Source: Ceratothoa steindachneri
Lineage: Eukaryota > Arthropoda > Malacostraca > Isopoda > Cymothoidae
Assembly: GCA_963969495.1 (NCBI GenBank)
Contig: OZ018317.1
Span: 35,557,726-35,621,725 of the forward strand
Reading direction: 5' to 3'
Length of the DNA stretch: 64,000 bases
Shown here piece after piece: positions 1 through 12,000 of the stretch (position 1 is the first letter of the stretch; each line of letters opens with the position of its first letter). The notes beneath the pieces were generated by a model that had not been told where the DNA came from, searched no databases, and saw nothing but the letters and a program-made list of their open reading frames with translations. The position numbers and the translations under genes were made by a program.

Positions 1-423
1 CGAGAGAGCTGGTCTCGGGGTAAGAAACGTTGTGCTAGTAGGCCTCTTCAGATTGGATGGAGCATCAGTGGCGAGAGATTACCAACACTGAGGCGTAATC
101 CCGAAGAGCTACCTTCCCACCCATACTGAACCTCACCAGCTTGGAGTCTAAAAATTGGAGAAATAGCTTAAGGGAAAAAAAGACTTTACCACAATGCAAA
201 TAAAATATGTTTTTGTACCTAAAATGCAACCCGATGGATCTTAAAGGTATAAAAGGAATTCGGATACAACCTTTAGGGCGTGATTAAATCAATTGTAATT
301 CGCAGGTTTTCGTGTTATTCCAGTTCCTGTTTTATGATCTCTTAAAGATAATTTTAGTTTATACTTAAGTGGATGAGTTCTTAAAACTTTCCTCAGACTT
401 CGAAATCCATCTTTTGGTTATTA
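1..423. other. Flank left of the Helitron
   Basis: No gene or repeat is recognised here. The first 150 bases are more GC-rich than what follows and could be the tail of another element. Base 423 is the A of the A/T target dinucleotide used by the Helitron. Confidence 0.4.
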
Positions 424-902
424 TCTATATAAATAAAAGCGAATGTGTGTGCGTGCCCATCTCAAAAATGGCTCCACAGATTTTTAAAAATGTTTGCATG
501 CAGATGGGGTTTCGGGCCAGTAATACATACATATACTCATTTAGACCTACATAAAATGGAGTTACGCATATGTAATTAAAGGTGGTTGATGACGTCATAA
601 GCATGAAAGAAATTTTGTCATTAGAAATGAGAGTCTTTTTTTTCAATCTCAGAACGAGGGTGTATGTGTAGATAGGCGATTTAGCAAAGGGAGGGATTAT
701 AGAGACAAATTGTTTCTAAGACAATTCATAAGGTATCAAGAATTTGCAGGAAGATTGGTTCTAATGAATGAGTTTACTTGCTGTTTGTTCAGAAGCTTCT
801 CTTTAGTGCATTAGTCTAATATTGACCAATGTCGGTTTAGAGAAGAAACTCTTTGATTTAACTTGAAATTCAAGAGGATAAGAAATCTTTATACCCAAGA
901 AC

Positions 903-1545
903 ATGAGGCCAAGAAAATCAGAAAAAGTTTTGATAAGCCTTTCCAAATTTAAAAAGAAGCACACTTCCGAAGGCGTAGATGATGTTCCTTCCAAAAAGTT
1001 AAAACCGGATTCATGGATCAGTGCGATGTCTGCGGGTTGCATTAAACCGTCTTGCATAAGCCATGTGGGAATGGTTAATAATGTAGTTGCCAACACAGAC
1101 ATTGTGCATAATTTCATTTCTTTTGCCAACCAGTTTGATTTGGTTTATGAACACGCACCTAGGGATGGCAATTGTTTATTTCATAGACTTGCCAAAGCTT
1201 TACAGCGACTTGATAATGAGGCAGATCATTTGTTGCTCAGAGCTGTTGCTTTAGAAAGAACTGTTGGAATCGAAAAAGAAACGTTTCTTATTCTTTCTTG
1301 ATACAGACTCTGGTGATCCTGAACTAGCCTTCAAAAACTACTTGCAAACACTTCTATTTGGGTAAATATTGGGAGGACCACATTGAAATCCAGTTATTGG
1401 CCGAAGCCTATTATGCCATAGTACAAATTTACAAATTTTTAATGGAAGCAACCTATCATTGATAAATATCAATGATGAAAACGCAAATGAAATCATCACT
1501 TTAGTATATTAGAACAACTTGCAATACGATGTCTTCTTGACATTG
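903..1545 (+). pseudogene. OTU-type cysteine protease remnant of the Helitron
   Basis: The first open stretch (ATG at 903) carries the OTU active-site block PRDGNCLFHRLAKAL near residues 87-101, with the nucleophile Cys in DGNC. After a stop at 1299-1301 the fold appears to continue in shifted frames (a GDHIE-like block near 1370 and a LVY...YDV block near 1500). The position where OTU proteases have their catalytic His, normally just before YDV, reads LQYDV here, so the His seems lost. OTU domains are fused upstream of Rep in some animal Helitrons and may cleave ubiquitin chains; their role in transposition is not established. Frameshifts and stops make this copy non-functional. Confidence 0.75.
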
Positions 1546-1885
1546 AATGAAATGTTATCTAACTCAAGTGTAGAAGAAGAAGATAAAGACATTGAGTTTA
1601 GGTATTATCGACAGGACCATCGTACTGAGTCTCAGAGAGTAACTGAAAATTTCAGTCAAATGCAAACCAGGAGAGTATCCAAAGCTGCAAGAGCTGAAAG
1701 AGCGCGTCAAAGAAGGGCCTCTGTAACTCCAAATAACAGGAGAAAGAGGGGAGAAGTTACTGCTGAAAGGATGAGAAGAGTCAGTGTTTCTGAAGACACT
1801 TATTAAAGGCAAGCCGGAAGAACAACCAACGCTGCACAAATGATACAAGTGAGAGGTGCATTTTTTACGATCTACATAGAACAGC

Positions 1886-3970
1886 ATTTAATTATGATCC
1901 CAAGGAAGATTATTTAAATCACCCCAAGGTATCCATTGGAACTTTGAGACAGGAATTTAAGTATTGCAAAGCCCTAAAGTTCAAGGATGGGACCAATGGT
2001 CTTTGTTGCAGAAATGGAAAGTTTAGTTGGAAGAACTACCTATTCCAAGTCAACCATTACTTTCCCTATTTGTTGGATCAAATCCAGATTCAGTTGAATT
2101 TTTAAAAGTCATAAGAACTTACAACAACTGCTTTTCTATAACATCATTTGGAACCAATGATGTAACTTTGCCAGGGTGGAAGCCATTATTCACAGTCCAA
2201 GGCCAAGTCTATCACATAATCGGTTCAATTTATCCTTTTCTAAATGAGCCAAGCAGATTTTTTTTCAAATCTACTTCATTGAGGAACATAGAGTTCAAGC
2301 ACAGACCAGAGCAAACATGTGTCAGGATTTACAACTAAACATAGTGCTGAATCCCCAAGAATTCTTTCACCAAAACAATGTCTATATCAGAAAATTCAAG
2401 ACAGCCTTGGAAAGAAGTACAGATGAAGAAGCCAGATTGATCATCAGAGAAAACAAAACTCCGAATGCTGAACATCAAAGAAGATTCAATTCTCCTACAA
2501 CAAATGAAGTTGGAATTTTGATTGTAGGACAAGACTTTGAAAAAAGAGATATTGTTCTACAATATAAAGATAGAAATCTGAAGAAAGTCGCTGAAACTAA
2601 TCGAGCTTATGATTCCTTTGATATTGTGGCAAGGAACTGATGGTTATAATTTTCTCTTGAAGCAAAGAGATCCAAAAACTGGAATAGGGAATAACAAGAA
2701 AATATCTGCTCAGGATTTTTATGCCTATATAATAATGGTGAGGCACAAAAATTTCAATTTGATATTGAGATTTAAACAGCTTTTCAATCAATTCTTAGTT
2801 GATATGTATGCCAAGATTGAGTCAGAGAGACTGTTGTTCATCAAGTTGCATCAGAAAAAGTTTAGAAAAGAGGACTACGTCAATCTAAAAGATGCAGTTT
2901 TAAGTGATGGAAACGCAAATAATGCTGGATAAATGGTTATTCTAGCTTCTTATTTAACTCTAGGTCCTAGGTACATGCAGGAAAGAGTACAGGATGCAAA
3001 TTGCTATGTCAGACACTATGGCAAACATAATATTATTGTAGACAAGTGGGTGGTTCTGTATAGTCCCTTCCTTTGCAAAATATTCAAGCCCACATTCATT
3101 GTGGAATTTTGCAACAATGTGAAATCCATCAAATATGTTTGCAAGTATATAAACAAGGGCAGAGATCAAGCACTTTTCAACCTGTGGTAATCGTAATGAA
3201 GTTGAACAATTTCAAATGGGAAGATATATTTTCAGTAATGAGGCAGTCTGGAGAATACTTTCTTTCTCTGTTCATGAAGGTAGTCCCTCAGTTTATTACC
3301 TGGCTGTGCATTTGGAAAATGGTCAGAGAGTCTATTACACTGAAGAAAATACAAGAGAGCTGGCTGAAAGGCAAAAAAAACACTTGCGTTTTTCAACCTC
3401 TGTACAAAAGACTAGTTTGCCAAAACACTTCTCTTTCCTGAAGTATTTAAATATTTTACCTTTAAAGCAGGAATGTTTTCTAGGAGGAAGCAAGGAGAAC
3501 CACATCCAATAGTTCCAGGAATCAGATGCAGTGATGTTCTCGGTAAGGTATATACTGTTCACGCAAGAAATACAGAATGTTTATTTTTAAGATTATTATT
3601 GCACTTTGTGAGAGGACTAACTAACTTCAAAATGCTTGAAACAGTTAATGTAAATGAAATGTAAACCTACAGGCAAGCATGCATTTCTCTTGGGCTAACA
3701 GAAAATGATAAACATTGGGACAAAACTTTGGAAGAGGCAGCTACCACACAGGCTTTAAAGACAATGAGAGATTTATTTACTGTGATGATTGTCACCTGTG
3801 AGCTATATAACCCATTGGCTCTCTGGTAACAGTATAAGGAAGATCTATCTGAAGATATTTTCCATCAGTTGAAGTTACAACAACCTGGATCAAAAATTAA
3901 CCTAATAATTGCAAATATTGCACTCTGTGAGATAGAAGACAGAGTTATATCCTTAACTCAAAGGGATTTA
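1886..3970 (+). pseudogene. Helitron Rep (HUH endonuclease) region, broken
   Basis: Fragments in several frames match the Helitron N-terminal and Rep order. A zinc-like Cys block lies near 1960-2010. It is followed by YNNCFSITSFG and VQGQVYHIIGS (2120-2230), EHQRRFNSPTTNEVGILIVG (2470-2530), a QLFNQFLVDMYAKIESERL block (2780-2835), LGPRYMQERVQDA (2950-3000) and KYVCKYINKG (3135-3165), the last holding the Rep tyrosines. The stretch that should carry the FTCNP and HUH metal-binding motifs, between the YVRHYGK and VDKWVV blocks near 3025, is missing, apparently deleted. Downstream, GRYIFSNEAVWRILSF and RRKQG...LGKVYTVH blocks are the usual Rep-helicase linker. Loss of the HUH motif alone would abolish strand nicking. 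Confidence 0.8.
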
Positions 3971-3977
3971 AGTCAAT

Positions 3978-5275
3978 TTGGGATTCCGAAACCAAACAGA
4001 TTATTCACTTTCAGTGAACAGAGAAACCTTGAGAGATATGAGCTACAATATTGAGGAACTTGTTTTCATGGTGCAGACCAATGAACAACTTTTAAATCAG
4101 GATCAAAAAACAGCATATGAAATGATCCTAAGAAATTTAAATTCCGCCAGGGGTGAAATATTCTTTTGGGATGCTCCAGGAGGAACTAGAAAACTTTTCA
4201 TTATAAACTTGATTCTATCAGCTAAGAGAACCCAGAGAAAGATTGCACTTGCAGTAGCCCCATCTGGTATTGTTGCTACATTTCTATCAGGAGGCAGAAC
4301 AGCCCATTCCACATTCAAGCTTCCATTGAATTTCAATGTTAATGGAAATCCAATCTGCAGCATCAAGAGAGGAACCACTGTAGAAAATCTTTTGCAAGAA
4401 ACCTCAGTTTATAATTTAAGACAAATGCTCTATGGCTCACAGAAAGGCATTTGAAGTTTTGGATAAAACACTTTTGGACATTAGGCAAAACAACCAGCTC
4501 ATGGGCGGAGTGACCCTCTTTTTGTCAGAAAACTTCAGATAAACTTTGCCAGTGATTAAGAGAGGAACAGCATCTGATGAACTCAATGCCTACTTAAAGA
4601 AATCTTACCTTTGAAATCATGTTCAAAGACTGTCCTTGAATAAAAACATGCGGGTTCACCTACATGGAGATGTCAATGCTGGGATATTTGTTTTTCAACT
4701 TATGGAGCTAGGAAATGGTGCAATTGAAAATGATGCAGATGGGGATATTTCACTTCCAGGAGGTTGTGGAATTTTAGTAAAAGATTTCGAAGAACTGCAA
4801 CCTATTGTTTATCCAGACCTACAGCATCACTTCCAAAACAAGAACTAGCTCTGTCAAAGGACAATTCTAGCCCCAAGAAATGAAACAATGCATGCCGAAG
4901 AATTACCAAAAGAGATCAAAAATTATTTTTACTTATGATTGCACTGTTGACCCTGACCAAGCAGTTAACAATCCCACTGAGTTCCTTAACTCCCTTGATC
5001 CTTTTAGAATGCCTTTCCATAAGCTTTCCTTAAAAGAGGGAGGGCCAGTGACGTTGTTAAGAAATTTGGATCTTCCGAAGCTATGTAATGGAACAAGATT
5101 AATTGTGAAAAAAAATATGCCTCACCTTCTTCAAGCTAAAATTTTAACTTGTCAGGGCAAAGGAGAATTGGTTATCATTCCAATGATTGCACTGATACCT
5201 AGAAATCTATTTATTCTTGCTCCTAATGGAAATGGAAAGACAAAAATTATTCTATATCTTGCAGCTTTGCAGTAG
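3978..5275 (+). pseudogene. Helitron PIF1-like helicase region, broken
   Basis: The longest open part (3978-4454) has LNQDQKTAYEMIL followed by the Walker A position. This reads APGGTRKLF instead of the usual GPGGTGKT, so the ATP-binding lysine/threonine context is altered. A frameshift follows, after which MAHRKAFEVLDKTLLDIR (about 4430-4490), LMGGVTLFLSENFR, NMRVHLHGD (4640-4680) and VYPDLQHHF continue the superfamily 1 helicase order. A final block, LRNLDLPKLCNGTRLIVK near 5060-5110, is the conserved C-terminal part. The last helicase motif containing a KSQGQ-like stretch is not seen; the frame ends at 5275 in unrelated sequence. This domain would unwind DNA during rolling-circle transposition in an active element. 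Confidence 0.85.
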
Positions 5276-5809
5276 TTGCTATTATTTGGTTTATTAAGTT
5301 TTAGTAATGTCTACATGTTTTATTACATTTAAATCAATACACACTCTGTTGGGATTTAAGAGTTGATCTCATTTTTAATGTGAAATCAATAAAATGTACT
5401 GTGCTTTTGTGATTCAAAATTTTTATCTTTTTTACAATAAGTTTCGGGCCAAAGGTACCCAGTTTGCAATCAGCAAGATGTATCGTTAAAGTCAGCCCTG
5501 GAGACGTTAGAAACAAATTTTCATTAACATTAGCAGGTTTACTTATAATAAAGTAGTACATGGTTGTTACTACAATTATCCTCTCCATTACTTTAAAAAA
5601 GGACTGTCTCAAATAATATAATTAATACATCTATGAAAATTTTCTTCCTTAGACGAGTGAGTAAGTGTAACTTCAAACAGGGAATGACACCCACAAAAAA
5701 ATGATGTCGGATATTTACTTCTCAGTGACGGAATGCAAATACGCCTCGAAATGATATCCGTACAAACCAAAATGCCATCGTGGAGCGACGGCGAGCACCC
5801 AACTGCTAA
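5276..5809 (+). other. Helitron 3' untranslated part with terminal hairpin
   Basis: AT-rich with no coding. Hairpin 5774-5792 has arms GCCATCG and CGACGGC (one A/C mismatch) around a TGGAG loop, then 13 bases, then terminal CTAA at 5806-5809. This is the transposition terminator expected for a Helitron. Confidence 0.8.
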
Positions 5810-5819
5810 TTATTTAATA

Positions 5820-5984
5820 AAGGGTGTTTCATTAAGACAGATTGCAGTTAGCAGTAAATATACATTGCAGCAAAATATATATTGAGTTTTTCTGCCTCTT
5901 TCACACTTCTTTCAATTATCAATATATATTTTGCTGGAATGTATATTTACTGCTTACTGCGATCCGTCTTAATGGAACACCCTT
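5820..5984. mobile_element. Palindromic MITE, 165 bp, TA target duplication
   Basis: Both ends are inverted copies of AAGGGTGTTYCATTAAGAC, and the inverted arms extend about 65-70 bases each, through the AAATATATATTGA block, leaving a short loop around 5890-5917. TA flanks both ends (5818-5819 and 5985-5986), so the target duplication is probably TA, as for Tc1/mariner elements. It begins only 10 bases after the Helitron end. A second copy starts in the last 22 bases of the window. Confidence 0.85.
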
Positions 5985-5986
5985 TA

Positions 5987-7744
5987 TAAAGGAAGTTGGA
6001 AATGAAAGTTCTTGTAATTGCTTTTTCATCTTTCCTATCTCCTCTCATTTTAATTAATTCATCCTATTTTCTATATGGTTATCGCATTTTCCTTTTTGTT
6101 AATTAATGTTTACTTTCCATTTCAACAATTAAAAAGTGGTGTTTAATTATCATATTACCTTCCTCCTATTCAAACATTGCTTACGTTATAAAATGAGCCG
6201 AGAGAAGCAACAAAAGCGGGAAATCGACTTTTCGTTTCGTTAACTGGAAATGAAGAAGCTTTATTAGGAGAAAAATCGGAACAAAATTTAGCTTTATAGA
6301 GATTAAAAGTGAAGGGGGGGAGGAGATATAAGAGGAATGGATAAATAAATGGAGTTTCGGAGTTCATATAATCCTGAACTATCAGCTCTAATATAATTTA
6401 AGGCGTGTAAGCTTCGAAATTCATCTCTATTCTTCGTATTGTTTCTTATTTTCTTCCTTATCTCTCTTCAAGCTTCTCAAAGTCTCTGGCAGAAAGCGAT
6501 AGAACAAACATTTGTTCTCCCATAAATAACTTAATTTCTCTTAATTCATCCTAACCGTTCAAGTATTTAATGTTTTTGTAGCGGTTATTTTTAATTTGCA
6601 TTCACATATTAGGCCGAAAAGTAAACATGAAGGCGGATTTTAGCTAATGGGTCTTATTTGTTGAGTCATTGAAATTCTAAAGGTCGTTTAAATGGTATTT
6701 AAACGAATTTTAAGGAGTTGTTAATAACATCACATAAGCGAGGAGGCCATTGTCCTAAGTAATGGGTTTAGAAGCACCTAAACATTTAATATGAACGCTC
6801 GACATCTTGATTTATGTATTGGTTTTTATTCTGTCGAAGGTCTCCTGGTCAATTAAGGAGTGTAATTCAACCATGGAGGAGTGATTTAGGAGTTTGAGAA
6901 GTTAGATTAGTTCTATTAACTGCAATCTTGTTACAACGAATACAAATTCAACTCTTTTAATTCTTCGTTATATTTGTTCTCTTCCAAACCATCTCGTTTG
7001 CTACGAATACAAATTTAATTTCTTTAATTCGCCTTAAGATTAGGGCCTCATTGCAATAATTAATTTAATAGCACGACGCTACAACCTTTCAAATTTGAAT
7101 ACTTGTAAGCCAAAATTTCTTAAAATGCCAGTAAATCCCAATAATTAACTAGTTATCTCTCAGACATTGATACACACCCTTATAAATAAAGTTTCTTCCA
7201 AACATCGGAAAACTAAATTCTACCTTTCAGATCTGAAGGGAAAATGTAACATTTCCATTTGCCAACATTTGATTTTGCTGTTTTCGTGTTTGGTCATTCA
7301 TTAAATTTCAATTGATGTCACTTTGTTTGGTTGTTATGAACTCCATTTAATAGTCCTTTGAATTTTGCGTCATCTGCTCATTCAATATCGTCCCCTTTAT
7401 ATAAAATCAAACATTCCTTACGAGATGTGTATTTTGTACCACCTGAAACGCTTTTCATCTCTGTCCAGCTCCGAGTTCCATTTGTGTACGATCTATTTTT
7501 ATTTTGCACACACTATTCGCCATCATATTCTGGAATCACTTTTATATTAGGTTTTGATTTGAGGCCTTTTTGTTTAAAAGATTCTTACTCTATTTTGAGA
7601 ATCTGCCGTCCACTTATTTTATTCCAGACTCATTCACTGTTCCTAAACAACCTTAATTGACATTCTTTATTTCTCGACGTCTTGACCCTTGTTTTTCTAT
7701 TATTGCAACGAGCTTTCAGCTCCTCCCCCTCCACCCTCCGAGAT
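5987..7744. other. AT-rich intergenic sequence
   Basis: I see no coding, repeat array or element ends here. Open frames are short and AT-driven. Confidence 0.4.
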
Positions 7745-7912
7745 GGTACGCCACAGTATTTGCCAATTGGTACGTTTGAGTATCTGCCAGTTGGTATGTC
7801 TGGGTATCTAAAAGTGGGTACGTCTGAGTATCTGCCAGTGGGTACGTCTGAGTATATCCCACTTGGTACGTCTGAGTATCTGCCAGTTGGTATGTCTGAA
7901 TATCTACCCACT
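7745..7912. repeat. 24-bp minisatellite, seven units
   Basis: Units start at 7745, 7769, 7793, 7817, 7841, 7865 and 7889, each close to GGTACGTCTGAGTATCTGCC plus four bases, with about 10-25% divergence. Because 24 is a multiple of three, the array is open in more than one frame on both strands (for example repeated VGTSEYLP on the plus strand). The open frames are a consequence of the repeat rather than evidence for a gene, though a repeat-bearing exon cannot be fully excluded. Confidence 0.9.
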
Positions 7913-8629
7913 GTAGCTACGTTTTCTTAAGCTTTTCAAACGCCTTTCTATGACAGCCTTTAATAAAGCCGTGAACCTTGTCTAAACCTAATGTTCTTTG
8001 AGGCTTCAACCTTATTTTCTTTATTAAACATTTTTTGCTCTTTAGGTCTGTTCTCCTGATTCATTTTATTGCTCTATCTACCTCTGTTTATTAACTATTC
8101 CGTTAAGTACCATAACCCCGTTGGAAAGACAAGTTCCATTTATATTGTCATGAATTCTAAAATAGATGAGCCTCGAATGGCGGTTAAGTCGAATGAGCGT
8201 CAAACCATGGCCAGCCAACCATCTCCGAGCGATAGGCTGGCAGTCAGCCAGGTGTAGCCACAGCCATTTCAAGAAGTCTAATGTTCTTTGTAAATGAAAA
8301 AGTTCCGCTGCCCTTTCCCTGGTATGTCTGACTTGACCTGACCTTGCCACGAGATGCCATCTGCCATAAACGTCATCAATGTCCAACATCAATGTCCAAC
8401 ATCAACGACCAGCATCGGGTTTGTTCGGAAATAACCTACGGACGACAGCCTCGCATGCACGGCTGTGGGTTTTTAAGCTATAAACACTTCTATGGCAGGA
8501 ATAAATAGGGCTGTAGAGTGGTCAGTTATTTTTAGGTGAGTAAGGCACGACGACGCTACCTGGATGCAATCATGGTGGTGTTTAAGTTACATTGGAACTT
8601 CCGCTTCTAGCTGTGGCATGAACCACTAG
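7913..8629. other. Intergenic, with a small 13-bp triplication
   Basis: No gene recognised. A short tandem of CATCAATGTCCAA occurs about three times near 8374-8410. Confidence 0.4.
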
Positions 8630-9630
8630 CACAAGGGGGGAAGGAACTATAACATTCTCATTGCATGCAACATCCTCCTTCCCCTCTAACCAGGACAATC
8701 CCACAAAAGGCACGGCCCCACTTAATTCGAGCAACGTTGGCGGGGGCCTAAAACACAGGCTGGAGGGTCAAAGGCTTTCTCTCTTAATCTTCCAGTCGGT
8801 CTAAGAGAGCAGAGGCCATTGGTTCATGGAGAGCATTACAGCAAAGACCTACGGACGCATGGCACGGATAGGAAGAACATCGGGAAAGAAGGAGTCTGTA
8901 AAAGGCTAATCAATAGCATATATAAGGCAGCTCCTCTTCCCAACCTCAAGTTCAGTCCCACCTAGTACCCTCATCCATAAATCTATCCGACGGCAGGACG
9001 CTTTGATCGCATGACTAGAGAGCCTATTCCCTCCATCTACCATTTGATTCGTAAACCAATTTCTACCAATCTATTTCATTAACCTAAACATGTCTAGCTT
9101 AAACCCAATGCTACCTCTCCTATCCTGTTCTTTAAAAATAAGAACCTTACCTATGTCTTCCCTATTATAACCTTTTACCCACTTGAAGACCCTAATCAAG
9201 TCCCCCTCGAACTCTCCTCCTTTCTAATCTCTGAAGATTTAGTCTCCTAAGCATTTCACCATAAGGTAAGCTCCTCAACCCATGAATCATCTTGGTCATC
9301 CTTCATTGCACAGACTCGAGCAAACCAATATCTAACCAATATGTGGTGACCAAAATTGCACCACATAGTCAAGATGAGGCCTAATTAATGACAGGTACAC
9401 TTTCAGAATGACATCAGCACTCCTATTACTTACACTCCTCCAAATAAACTTCAACACTTATGCACTGCTTTCTAGGCCGGAAGTCAGAACTTACCAGAAC
9501 ACCTAAGTCTCTTTCACACTCTGTCCTTCCTATAACTGTCTCATTCATTTTATAATTACTCAGTTAATTACACTTACCTATACTGAGTACACTACACTTG
9601 CTTATGGTACATTCTATTTGCCATTTCTCT
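8630..9630 (-). mobile_element. LINE 3' fragment (CR1-like), copy 1, 5'-truncated
   Basis: From about 8975 to 9630 the minus strand matches the RT C-terminal part seen again at 43420-44375 in the same orientation. It includes the MEFNISKCSVLSIG-type thumb block (here ECTISKCSVLSIGKCN near 9565-9625), the ERDLGV-type block and a tail reading like VKGYNRGDIGKV and FKLDKFR. Similarity stops abruptly at about 9630, the expected 5' truncation of a LINE. Sequence at 8630-8960 is more GC-rich and is probably this element's 3' untranslated region. Stops and frameshifts are frequent. Confidence 0.75.
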
Positions 9631-10680
9631 GGAAGGAAAAACGATAAGAGAAGAGGAATAACTAAATATCCAAGGATAAAAAAGGAGACAGGACTTAATC
9701 TGTTTAACCAAACAGGATTTAAATTTACTGAACATGGAAGGAAACCTTGTAATCCAACGGAGGACAGTGAATTAAAAGTGACCAACGAAATAGGTCAATA
9801 TAGGAAATGGTATAAAGAATAGAGAGGAACAGGGATAACATTAGGAACCATAAGAACTGGAACCAAATGAGTAAATTTAAACATCTTAGAACAAGTTCAC
9901 AGACAAATGAAGTCAAGAGTTCTAACCAACACGTTGGGGACAGAAGGGTACATTTAAAAATTCCTAAGACGACGTACATAAATTGGTAATTCTAAAAGAC
10001 CAAATTAAAGAAATTTGTATTTTGTATTAAGAAGGTAAAAACCAACGAGAACCAGTTTTAGATAACTTAAGTAAGTGGATTCGAAAAATAAGGGGATGGG
10101 ATAAGAGGACTAAGGTAAAATGTGCACCAGAACCAAGTAGCTAAGAGAGGGAGCTATTGGAGTTGGAGGGTCTGACAAGGGGAATACCTTTCCTGAATCT
10201 GACCCCTCTAATTATGGAAGGTATTTCTCCTTGGGGCGCATCTGAGGTCGTATTACAAATAGCAGAATCGTGGCGTTTGCTTTTTTGCCAACAGAACCCA
10301 AATCAGGAGATAATTGGGCAGGAACCAATTTCAGAGTCATTTAGTTCACATAATCGTTTGTGGGGTCGATTCATCCAAGTCTTTAAAATACTAAGCGTCT
10401 TCAATAATATAAATTACTGGCTATTAAAAAGCAATACATCACATAACTGATACTCTATTTATTTTCTCTACCTTAAAATCCTCTGCCCAATTTAATCTCT
10501 CTTGGCAAGGCATGCCTGTGTAGACTACCGGTCGCTTTAGATATGCTGGGGGGCAACTAATAAAGAGTGCGATTAACCGCTGACCGGGACTTAACTACTG
10601 GCTTGCCAAGTTGCAGTTCAAAGGATATATAAAGAACATGACCCTAAAATATAATTTTAATGTATATAATAAATGGGGAA
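9631..10680. other. Intergenic, nothing recognised
   Basis: No recognised element. CTTGGCAAG near 10510 and CTTGCCAAG near 10605 form a widely spaced inverted repeat just before the TA array. Confidence 0.35.
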
Positions 10681-10683
10681 ATA

Positions 10684-10748
<65 letters not shown>
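10681..10748. repeat. (TA)n microsatellite
   Basis: A nearly pure TA dinucleotide run of 68 bases. Confidence 0.97.
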
Positions 10749-10750
<2 letters not shown>

Positions 10751-10924
10751 AAAGGGGAGAACAAATTACTTAATCAAGGTAGTTAAATGAATTATTTCGA
10801 TTTATGATATGACGGAGAAAAAAATTAAAGTTAACTCGAACGAGGGGGTATTAATTACAATTAGCGAGAAGTCAAGTCAAAGGTGAATGTGGGTGAAGAT
10901 TAACGAGATAATCTGGGGATGACC

Positions 10925-12000
10925 ATAGGTGATCGCTTTACCTTCAAGCGCGAGCGAATTGGAGAGAGGGGGGGGGGTGACAACGGTGGAGGTCTTCAAG
11001 AAGATACTTCTTGAAGAGCAGGAATCGAAGATGAGGTTTGATTACTTTGTGATGAAGAATTATTTTCTCTGCTCCAGAGATACGTAATCTCAACTCGAGA
11101 CGATTCTGCAGATCGGAAGGGACTCTCAGTCTCGAAAGGACGGGAATCTTGAAGGGGTGGTGAAGATGAGAGGGCCGCACAACTCTCTGGGAAGAAGGGG
11201 GCTCGATAACTTTCCACTAAACAGGGGTCAAAGCTTAACGAAGGTAGATCTGCTGGCGAGATCTTCGATGAGGTACGACTCTAACACGGGTTACAGGGCT
11301 TCACGGGAAACAGACAGGCAGTCTGAACAGAGGGAATGGTGGGCTTTCAATCTTGTCGAGAAATGGCAAGCTTTGGGTTAAATAGCCGGGTGGTTGGTCC
11401 GATAGATAGCCTTGGGGCCGTCCCTAGAGGATCATCAGCACTAGTATAAGCAAACACACTTCGTGATAACCAGTCGTTCCAGACGGTGAAACTTGCCTTA
11501 TGATATGGGGGTAGGGTTAGGATGACTGCGCATGACGTTATCGCAGATAATGGGGGAGACGAGTGACGCAGGAAAGCAAATACAGCTGCCTTGGGTGCTT
11601 CGGCGCGGGACTAATTCCTTCCTGAACTTTCCAAACTTCCCACATTCGGCGCACGTGGTTTAGAAAGAATAAGTTTAGAGGGGGTATTTCCAAGGAAACT
11701 TCCTCTTGCGTTGTTACTTCGAGGGCATCCCTTTACAATCTCTGTTCCCTTCATTTCTTTGATTGGCTTTGATCTTTGAGGTTGGCTTCTTCTTAATTCT
11801 GTAATTCCTTTTATGGACTGACTTCGAGGGGATTGTAGGGTCTTTGATGGTCCTTTATCGTAATTCCTCTCTCACAATGATCTCTATCGTGTCAAAAGAG
11901 GCTTTCAGATGCCCTCGATCGAATTCTCCCAATACTCGTACGCCATGAGCCAGAATACAATAGAATAAACCAGAGATCTCCAAGCCTTCGAAAACGCCAA
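10925..12000. other. GC-richer island of unknown origin
   Basis: This kilobase is visibly richer in G and C than both flanks and contains a G10 run near 10969. It begins near CTTCAAGCGCG and fades by about 12000. It looks like the leader or terminal part of an element, but no protein block, long terminal repeat pair or poly(A) tail was identified. Confidence 0.3.

Larger units (their letters stand above)
424..5809 (+). mobile_element. Helitron, about 5.4 kb, both termini visible, coding region decayed
   Basis: The left end starts TCTATATAAATAAAAGCG, a TC start of the kind seen in animal Helitrons, directly after an A. The right end is CTAA (5806-5809) followed by T, and a 7-bp stem hairpin lies 13 bases upstream of it. 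Insertion between A and T with a TC start, subterminal hairpin and CTRR end is the Helitron signature. Inside, on the plus strand and in order, are an OTU-protease remnant, a rolling-circle Rep remnant and a PIF1-like helicase remnant. All are broken by stops and frameshifts, so this copy is dead as an autonomous element. The boundaries are seen in the sequence; the superfamily call rests on known Helitron structure and the protein blocks. Confidence 0.9.

Noticed and set aside
7745..7912. CRISPR-like array
   Set aside because: Units are contiguous without spacers and the genome is eukaryotic.
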